DNA of 64,000 bases from Leishmania mexicana MHOM/GT/2001/U1103 (lineage: Eukaryota > Euglenozoa > Kinetoplastea > Trypanosomatida > Trypanosomatidae), in assembly GCF_000234665.1 (NCBI RefSeq), contig NC_018305.1, positions 1-64,000 of the forward strand, in the 5' to 3' direction. The notes below the pieces were generated by a model that was not told the DNA's origin, made no database searches, and was given only the letters and a program-made list of their open reading frames with translations. Below are positions 52,900 through 60,621 of the stretch, one piece after another (position 1 is the stretch's first letter; each line of letters begins with the position of its first letter). The position numbers and the translations under genes are program-made.

Positions 52900-53442
52900 G
52901 CACACACACACAAGCACAAACGCCATCGCCTGATGCGATGGCAGCGCTAGACACACGCGCTGCTGCAGTGCGCCGGCTCGGTCATCGCAGCACGGCTCCT
53001 GCCTCATACGCGAAGACACCCACACACGCACGCACACACACCATCTCACGGCCGCTCCTCCCCCCTCCCTCCCCTCACCACCCCTGCGTGCGTCTCCCCG
53101 TCGCGGTGACACTCTGGCCCCCGCACCCCTCCCCCGTGGGCCAGCGTGAGGGGCCGACGGCGATACGCTCGAGTCACGCTGACACGCTCCGCCCATCGCA
53201 TGGACAGTGCAAGCGTGTGCTCGCTGCCGCGGGTGGCTCGGACGCCGCGCCATCCACGACATGGCCGCCGGCATCCGTCGCGCTACGTCGTAAGGGCCTA
53301 GCCCTCTACGTCAGCACCCGAAGTGGCTCGGCGTTGGCAGGGATAGAGGGGGAGGGGGCTGCCTGGCCTCCGTACACACAGAGAGGGGGGAGGGGGGAGG
53401 AGTGCACTGGACCCTGGGATGCGACGCATGGGGGTGCGTGCC
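52900..53442 (+). repeat. Dispersed repeat copy C (SIDER-like), longest copy
   Basis: Two modules shared with copies A and B, here separated by 303 extra bases. Module 1 (about 52900-52947) has the hairpin GCCATCGC-x5-GCGATGGC. Module 2 (53247-53442) is identical by eye over 196 bp to the reverse complement of 24131-24326. Total length of about 540 bp fits the usual size of Leishmania SIDER elements, so A and B may be internally deleted forms. It is antisense to the polycistronic transcript. Confidence 0.8.
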
Positions 53443-53471
53443 TTCCGTCATCGCCGGTCGGAGATTTCACA

Positions 53472-53843
53472 ATGAGCAGAAAAGAAAAACGCCAGCGACT
53501 CCACGAACGACGTTCGAACAAAGTGCGTGTGTCGCGACGAAGCGGACACGCACACCAGCAGCGGAAGTCCGTGCTCAGATCCTGCGGGCAGTAGACGTGA
53601 GCACACAGTACATCTGTGCAGTCGGCGCGTCCGAGGCAGTCCGCACAGTCATCGCGCGTGTTCGTGTGCGAACAGATCGACGGCGATCACCACACGCTCA
53701 CCAAGTGTCTCCGTTCCCGCACGCGCATCGATGCAGTGGACGATGCGCTGGAGAGAGGGGCCGTGCTACGCGGCACATCAACCGATTTCCTTGAGCTGAA
53801 AAAAGTCGATGGAAATCCGCTGCTCAACCGCCAGTACGTGTAA
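53472..53843 (+). pseudogene. Frameshifted plus-strand reading frame, faint Alba-like resemblance
   Basis: An ATG 30 bases after repeat C opens a frame (MSRKEKRQRLHERRSNKVRV) that soon stops. The middle portion continues in another frame (EVRAQILRAV, then QYICAVGASEAVRTVIARV), and the first frame then resumes with an ending (FVCEQIDGDHHTLTKCLRSR to NPLLNRQYV). Start and end are in the same frame, so two compensating indels would explain it. The NKVRVS beginning and the ICAVGASEAVRTVI segment recall small Alba-type nucleic-acid-binding proteins. It opposes the cluster direction, so it is probably a decayed insertion, or two sequencing indels in a real gene. Confidence 0.3.
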
Positions 53844-55166
53844 ACAGAGCTCTTGCGTTGGCCGTGACGGATGTAGCCGTGGCGTCTGATGTCGTCCATC
53901 ACGTCCGAGTGTGCATGCACGTCACTGGAACGGGGCCTCACTCCATTCGCGGGAGTTGCGGCGTGCAAAGCTGGCGGCCAAGCATTGGGGACCCCGAGCG
54001 TCATCCGTGGCAGCAGCAGCAGCAGCAGTGTTTTGCGAGGCTTGCCCGGGCCTGGATGCGGAACGGACGTCGGGATTCCGGCACGCAAGGCGCTGGAAGA
54101 GGGAGGCGGAGTGTGGAAGGCGAGGAGGGGGGTGGCGACGGGCGCGAAGCAAGCGAACGGTAATAGAAAGCGCGCACGGCCTCGCTAGTTTGCCGAGGGA
54201 CGTATTGGAGGAGGCGGGAGGATACGCATGAGTCGAGGTGAAGCACGGAGAGGGGAGGCTGCTCACCACCACCACCACTTCCCTGATCACATGCGCTGAG
54301 AGGCACACACACACACACACAAGCGGTGCAGCGTTATCCTCGTGTGTGTGTGTGGGAGGGGTGCACAGGCGAGAGTGTGATGGCGAGAAGGGCGGCGATG
54401 CGGCGCTGGCCGCGCGCGCGCGTGTGTGTGTGTGTGTCCCTCCCCTCCCAGCTGCCTTCCATGAGTTGTGCGCCTTCATGAGGTGCAAAGAACTCGGGGA
54501 CGCGGTTAGAGACCCCGCGGATTGGCAGAGCGAGAGCGAGAGGGGGGAGTGCGACGCCCGAGGTGGAAGGGAGCGGCGCCGTTGTCGTTGTCAGCGGACA
54601 GACAGGCACAGACAGCGAGACGATGTCCGTGGTAGGGTGGGAGGGGGGTTGGGCACTTCGGTGTTATGAGTTGAGGTGTCTCTAGTACATCGGGGCATCA
54701 ACGGAAATGAATCGGAGAAGATGTTGGGAAGAGAGGCCGTGAGGTGGCGCAAGGGGGGGAGGGGGAAGGGGAGAGGGAGAGGGAGAGGGCCGGGTGGTGG
54801 CGGTGGTGGCGAGCCGTGCGCAGCTCGGATGGAGGCAGCACACACAGAGGACAAGAGAACCTCACCGACGCGGCGACAAGCACCTGCCATCACGCACATG
54901 AACGGCAGCAACGGAACACCGTTCCATGCACACACACACATATGCATATATATATATATATACGTATTCCCCTCCCCACCCCCTCCACCCCGCACACCTG
55001 CGCGTGCAAGCGAATACCGCCACGAGCTGCAGCACCCCTTGTGGGAGGTGCTGCCGCTTCCCTGCTGGTCGCCGTTGTGCCGCCCCACACTCGCCTGCTG
55101 TTCGCTCGGCCTCGAGCAGGCCCGACTCTCTCGCGGATCGGCACCCACTCCCTCACTCTCCCCTCC

Positions 55167-56171
55167 TTACACAGTCGTGTCCAGCACGTCGCAGTCGGTG
55201 ATGACGATGGACACTTTGGGGGCCTGGTTGTGACGCACCGCGACCGCGTGGATAGCGTCCACCACGTGCATGCCGTCCATGACTCGACCAAAGGCGACGT
55301 ACTTGCCGTTCATCCAGGACATGGGCCGAAGCGTGATGTAGAAGGCGGAACTGTTCGTGTGCGGGCCGTCGTTGCACATGCCTAGAACGCCAGCCGCATC
55401 GTGGGGGACGGCGTACGTCTCATCGGGGAAGCAGCGGCCGTAGCACGAGTACCCGCCATTGCCGGTGTGCGCACCGGTCACGTCGCCTCCCATCACCCAC
55501 GCATCCTTTAAGGTGCGGAAGAAGGTAGTCCCCTTGTAGCCGATGTGCTGCGCCGGCGGCAGATCGTATACGCTGCTGAGCGCGACGGTGTCGCCCGTGG
55601 CAACCATGGTGCCGCGGCACAGCTCGCAGAAGTTCTTGCACGTCAGCGGCGCCACAGCCGCGTACAGCTCAAACCAAACCCTCCCCACCGCCACGCCGTC
55701 CACCGCCACATCCATCCAGCAGTACTGTCGGCCACGCGATGCGAGGAAGGCGCGCCACGCACGCTTGCCTTGCGCGGTGTAGTAATCCTCCGTGGCGTCG
55801 GGCTTATAGTCCGTGTGGGTAGAAACGTTGCGCAAGAACGTCTCCGCAGTGAGAAGGCGCTGCGGCTCGCTACCGCTGCCGTGCTGCTCCACCAGCACCG
55901 CGGCGGGTTCTCCAGAAGCCGCGGACCCCGTGGTAGACGACCCACCGCTCTCACCGAGCGAGGTGTCTGTCGGCTGCTGCTGGGACGGCAGCTGCCCCGC
56001 CGATGCCCACGCAGCCCGCCGCTCGGCAAAGTCTCGTGGAAGCTCTAGCTTCACTATGACGGCATAGGATTCCGGATACCTGTCGTTCACGTACGCCGCC
56101 GCCTCTGCACAGCGCTGGAAGTCCACGGTCGTGACCAGCCCGTAGACGGTAAACGACGTCACGTCCGTCAT
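55167..56171 (-). CDS. Divergent cyclophilin (peptidyl-prolyl isomerase family)
   Basis: 334 residues. The cyclophilin domain occupies about 165-330: ELYAAVAPLTCKNFCELCRG, TTFFRTLKDAWVMGGDVTG, HTGNGGYSCYG, then FPDETYAVPHDAAGVLGMCN, GPHTNSSAFYITLRPMSWMN and GKYVAFGRVMDGMHVVDAI. The fold is clear, but several active-site residues of human cyclophilin A are changed: arginine 55 is kept (FFRT), while FMCQGGD reads AWVMGGD and the NGSQFFI segment reads NSSAFYI, losing Gln63 and Gln111; the conserved Trp121 is kept and His126 is Tyr. Isomerase activity and cyclosporin binding may be weak. The 150-residue N-terminal extension has a small beta-alpha part (TSFTVYGLVTTVDFQRCAEA) and a Ser/Gly-rich linker. 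Start at 56171; the upstream frame begins with GTG. Confidence 0.92.
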   Translation of the reverse strand: MTDVTSFTVYGLVTTVDFQRCAEAAAYVNDRYPESYAVIVKLELPRDFAERRAAWASAGQLPSQQQPTDTSLGESGGSSTTGSAASGEPAAVLVEQHGSGSEPQRLLTAETFLRNVSTHTDYKPDATEDYYTAQGKRAWRAFLASRGRQYCWMDVAVDGVAVGRVWFELYAAVAPLTCKNFCELCRGTMVATGDTVALSSVYDLPPAQHIGYKGTTFFRTLKDAWVMGGDVTGAHTGNGGYSCYGRCFPDETYAVPHDAAGVLGMCNDGPHTNSSAFYITLRPMSWMNGKYVAFGRVMDGMHVVDAIHAVAVRHNQAPKVSIVITDCDVLDTTV

Positions 56172-59100
56172 GGTGGTTCGTGACGATGATAGCTGTGCCC
56201 AGACACACACAGGTGCACGCAGGGAGAGGCGCTGAGGCGGCGGTGATGGCCGTGAAAAGCGAGAGAGAAGAAGGTGTACAGGAATGGGCACGAGTGTGTC
56301 GGCCACTCTGGCATGAAAACCGGCGCACCCGTTCCTTCGCCAGCGCGCGCGCGCGAGAGAGAGAGAGGGGGTTCAAGGTGTAGAGGAGTGAGTAAGGGGC
56401 TGCGCCAACACCGGTACACACACATCGTCCGGTAATCCAAAATTCGGAGAGGCGTGCGCGACTGCGCCGCTAAACACGGAGCCGCACGACGCAGAAGAGG
56501 TCTGGACAGAAGGGCCGCGCCTCAACTTGGCTTCGCCTCCGCCCCCCTCCGGCAAGGCGCTACTTTGGCGCCGGAGACGCTTAGGAAGCTCTGCGAAGTC
56601 AGACGGCAGACTTCGCCCGAGCTGCTGGCCCTCTTCCACGCGAGGAGCCGGCGATGGTTCGCCGGAGGTGCGACGTAGCGGCAAAAGAGTAGCAAGTTGG
56701 ACTGCGGCAGCGGTCGTGTTGGATGCAGCGGGAAGAGAGGCTCTTCGGCCCGTATTGCCGGGTCGAGGAGCGTCCGTTCGCAATGGGGCCCCCCTCCTCC
56801 TCAGTTGGCGAGGCACATGGATCCAACGACGTGCGTGTGTGTGTGTGTGTGTGGAGGGGGCTTGTTGTCAAGACTCGCATGAGGGCGTTGGCGGCACATT
56901 TCTCTCTCGTTGCCACCTTGAGTGCACGCGCCTGGGCCTCCTCCCCTGCCTCTGTGTTGCTGTTCAGGTGGTGGTGGGAGGGCCTCTGTGCCTCGTGATG
57001 ACGGCGACGCGCTTGGTCCGTTAGTGCTGGCTAGCGCGTGCCCACGCTGCGGCCTCCGGCTCAGCGTAGAAGGCTTCGGCTATTCCGTCCACTACGGGCC
57101 TCGTCTTTTGGTTCGAGGGTCTCGGAGAACGAAACGCCATCCGTGCCGCGCTTGCGTCACAGAGAGGTCGAAGGCCGCCTTCAAGGCGTGCACGCTGTCC
57201 TCGTTGTCCGGGTGGCCGATGTCCCGGGCGCACGCGGTGTCGCATGCGGCCGATGGGTTGGAGGCAGCCTGCATGGTGCATCCTCTCTCAGCTGGAAAAC
57301 GCTTGACCTTCATCACCTGGTAAGCCATTATCTTCCGGTTCGCAAAGGTCTCGCCACTCTTGAGGAGAAGGTGCCGTGTGCAGCAGCCTCGCGTTGCCCG
57401 TTGTTGCCGCCGCCCACCCACAACGCCACCAGACAGCGGTAACGTCGGGGCCACGGGTCCCACAGCCCCGCTCAGCGCAGCATCAAGGGATTCCGGCAAA
57501 GGGCAGTTTTGTGATGGGGCAAGCGGCTTGCTGGCCTTGTTGACGCGTGGCGATGCGGTCAATTCTCGACACGAGCCGCTGCGCCACGTGGTGAAGAGCA
57601 TTGCCGTCGGCCTGAGACAGCCTGTTCCTGCTGAGGCTCCCGAAGGCTTCCGTGAATGGCTGGAAGGGACGTCCTCCGGTGTGAGGCGAGCCGTGATGGC
57701 GCTGGCTCTGCTTGCGGTGAATCCTGTCGCTGAGGGTACGCATGTAGCGCTCGGGGGGGGGGGGGCCAACACCCACCCTCCCCGGGGCGTGGCGGAGGAG
57801 GTGGAGGGCGATCCCTCCTCCCCCTTCACATGGACTTCGATATGCGAAGGCCGTCCCTCCTTGAACCTCCTCCCCCCCCCCCGATGGGCCCAGGGAGGAC
57901 GGGATACGGCCTGCCACCTGTGCAGCCATCGGGTGGTCTATGCAAACATGTGAGAAGTTATGCCGGCGGTGCTGCACCAGCCCGTGCGCGGGGACTATTG
58001 TTTGGGTCCGATCAGGTGAACCCAACTCCGGGTCGGGGCCCTCGTCTCCACGAGGAGCACCATCGCCGAAGAGCGGATGCTGGTGCCGCTCGCTGAGGAA
58101 GGTGCGTGTGTGGGAGGAGCAGAGGGTAGAGAAGGTGTGAGGGGTGCAGTAGTGGTTGCTCAGAAAAAGTTCTCTGTCCCTCCTTGGGACGGCGGGCAGC
58201 TGCGGGTGGACTGGCCTGGGGAAGGCAGAGGAGGTCGCAAGGGCAGAGCGCGATGGGCGGGTGTCTGCATCCACTGCCCAAGATGAGACCTCCCCACTGT
58301 ATACGCATGCACGTAGCAGTGCGTTCGGCAGCGACGCAAAGAACCGGAAGCGCAGCACGAAAGACATCAAGCAGAGGGTGGGGGGACGGAGGCGGAGGCG
58401 GAGGCATAAACCGAAGGAAACGCCATGCAACTACATGAAAGCATAAGAAGAAAAAGATCGGCGTCGTTGATCCGCGAAGCACGCAAGCGCTGGCGGCATG
58501 CCTGTCGTGCTCAGGGGGAGCAAGCCGCCGCCACCGACGCCGTCGTTGCTGCTGCTGTTGCTCTGCTATAGCATGGCTGCCTGTGTCGCTGTCCTCCACC
58601 CAAGATGTTGGACGTGTCTGCTCTCTCTCTGTCTCTGCCTGCGTGCCTATCGGCGTCAGAGGGAAAGGGGGAGAGAGGGATGCGCAAAAAAAAAGGTCCG
58701 ACATAGACCCAGGCGAGCAAGGGGTGAGTGAGTGCCGTCGTGCGGAGGTCCTGCACGGGCCTACGTCTTCGCCTCTACACCCTCCCCCACCCTCCCCTCG
58801 CCTTCCAGTCTCCCGCTCAGCTCCTCGATGCACCACAGCACCAGGTCCTTCCGGGAAAGACGGAAAAGGATGGGCTGCCGTGAGAGGGGATGACCCAGCC
58901 GTCGGCAGATTTTCCAATGCACGAAGGCACGGTGCGCAGAGAATCAAACAGCATGAGCGCCATCCATCATGTGCCGTGGGCCGTGTCCGCGTGTATGCCC
59001 GCTTCGGTTGCGTTCCTCGGTCGCGTCCGATTAGCCCGGCCGCACGGTGGCTTGACTCCACGAGTGCGACGCTGCGACGGGAGGCACGCGGGTCTCTACC

Positions 59101-59425
59101 CACCATCAGCCTTGGCTGCACCCGTGCATCCTATATCGCCCCTGTACGAGAAGCCGTGGCGGTGGAGGAGAGAGCGAGCACGCAGCGACAACGAAGCAGT
59201 GACCACACCAACGCACATCGGCATGCCCACTGACAGACCTGTCCGGTCAACCGCCTCGACACGGTGACTTGGGTGTTTGCCCTTTCCTTGGTGGGCGGTC
59301 AGCTCGCATGTGTCTGTGCGTGTGTGCACGCCCACAGCGCCCGCACGCCCATCCGCCGATGGCCCAGCAGAGGTCAGCCTCACCCGCTCGGCAGGCCAAC
59401 GGAACCCAAAACGAAGAAGAAAGCG
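56172..59425. other. Long spacer (3.3 kb), no accepted gene
   Basis: The longest gene-free internal stretch. Open frames exist on both strands at 56.9-58.4 kb, one on the plus strand interrupted by a single stop (separate entry). A G run occurs at about 57752-57762 and a C run near 57871-57882. CT/GT runs near 56840-56855. Pyrimidine-rich transcript tract near 56360-56373 could serve the cyclophilin leader. Confidence 0.5.
56922..57953 (+). pseudogene. Possible decayed plus-strand coding region
   Basis: One plus-strand frame runs about 343 codons with a single TAA at 57321-57323. It contains CPRCGLRLSVEGFGYSVHYG, later CRACVTERSKAAFKAC, then a non-repetitive stretch EPLRHVVKSIAVGLRQPV to EGFREWLEGTSSGVRRAVMA. 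The composition is more protein-like than surrounding spacer frames, and the two CxxC pairs hint at a zinc-binding part. Minus-strand frames overlap it (57092-57829 and 57483-58430), so which strand coded, if any, is open. Not recognised; a relic of a mobile element is possible. Confidence 0.2.
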
Positions 59426-59842
59426 TTATGTGGGATTGCCATTCTCGGAGAAGTTGCGAAGCCGCTGCTTCAGCTGAGAGTAGCGGACCTTGCCCTCGGG
59501 GCCGCCGTTGCAGTACACGCTGAGCCCGCTCCCTAGCAGCGCTGGCGCGCCGCCAGAGACTACCGTGAACGACAGGACTGCGGACGCGAGCCAGCAGTGG
59601 GTGCGCAGGAGTTCCTCGATGTCGTCTGTGAGGGTGCGATCTACTGGGGGGGCCTGAAAGGTCCACCCCACGCTGCCCCACAGCCCCGAGAAGCTGCCGC
59701 TGCTGCTTGACGTGGTGATGGTGGTGGCGTGGGCACCGGTCTTCGCGCCAGTGAAGGCGTCGTAGAGGATGGGGTAGGTGTACTGGGTGATGCTCAGGCC
59801 ACCCAGAAACTGGAAAAGAATCTGAGGCGCCGTGCGGTACAT
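59426..59842 (-). CDS. Small membrane protein of unknown function
   Basis: 138 residues starting MYRTAPQILFQFLGGLS. Two hydrophobic segments, about 8-28 (ILFQFLGGLSITQYTYPIL) and about 85-110 (HCWLASAVLSFTVVSGGAPA), flank a polar Ser/Thr/Gly-rich loop; the C-terminus is basic (KVRYSQLKQRLRNFSENGNP). No family recognised. The upstream frame is open but low in complexity. The gene sits between the SNF2 ATPase and the 3.3-kb spacer with ordinary spacing, supporting it as real. Confidence 0.72.
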   Translation of the reverse strand: MYRTAPQILFQFLGGLSITQYTYPILYDAFTGAKTGAHATTITTSSSSGSFSGLWGSVGWTFQAPPVDRTLTDDIEELLRTHCWLASAVLSFTVVSGGAPALLGSGLSVYCNGGPEGKVRYSQLKQRLRNFSENGNPT

Positions 59843-60621
59843 CAGCGCCGGGGGAGGAGAGCGCGGTTTCCTTTTTTTGGCGAGTGGCCTCGGCGCGTCC
59901 TCCGGTGAAACGAGGCGAGGCGTGAGTGCACACCAACACGTATGGGAGGTCCGGCAAGCTGTTTCTATGGGAGGGGAGGGGAGGGGGGCGTGAGTGTCGA
60001 TGCTCCGCAGCACCAAGACACGAGAGAGGATAAGCAAGTGCATCGGCACCTCACAGGTGCAGCACAGGTGCAGGAGACGAACGCGTCCAGCAGGGCAGAA
60101 GACAGACGGACGGGACCACATGAGACCCGCAACCGCGTCCACGACCACGCGCAGAGGAATATAGCATGGTACCACGGAAGCGAACACACTAGCCAGCAGA
60201 GAAGGTGCGAGGCGGCGTTGCTTGCGTGCTCACGTGCGTGCGTGCGTGTCTCACGCCGGCTCTTCCGTTTCCGTTGGGGGGAGGGGGGGGGGGCATACAG
60301 GCCGTGGGCGTACGAGAAAACAAAAGTAGAGGGGAGGTAATCTAGAGGGGTCGTTCTCGCATGCACGCCAACCCAGCCGACCACCCGGCCCCCGCTCACG
60401 ACCACCCGCCGTGTGCGCACGGGAACGTGGAGGAGGAGGAGGAGGGGGGCGAGGGAGTGTGCGAGTATCGAGCGGGGTGAGGAAAGGAAAAGGAAAAGCG
60501 GGAGAGCCAAAGGAAACATGGGCAGTGCTGCACACGCGAGGGTCAACGGAGCCGAGACAGAGTCAGCGAGGGGGGAGGGGGGAGGGGGGAGGGGCGCCGG
60601 GAACAAGCCCATCTACCCTTC
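59843..60621. other. Spacer downstream of SNF2 gene
   Basis: Untranslated. G runs at about 60282-60292 and G/A blocks at 60571-60597 on the plus strand. No gene seen. Confidence 0.5.

Larger units (their letters stand above)
52033..55166. other. Long spacer with repeat copy C and a broken plus-strand frame
   Basis: 3.1 kb, unusually long for this cluster. Contains dispersed repeat copy C (52900-53442), a frameshifted plus-strand reading frame (53472-53843), GT runs (52666-52688, 54301-54322), a TA run (54945-54961) and purine-rich blocks near 54748-54795. The minus-strand transcript should use part of it as the cyclophilin 3' region and the leader of the SMR protein. Confidence 0.6.

Noticed and set aside
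57483..58430. 315-codon minus-strand frame
   Set aside because: Composition of spacer, overlaps other long frames on both strands; cannot be supported as a gene.
58012..59121. 369-codon minus-strand frame
   Set aside because: Contains Q/R and Ser runs and no conserved segment; probably leader or trailer sequence.
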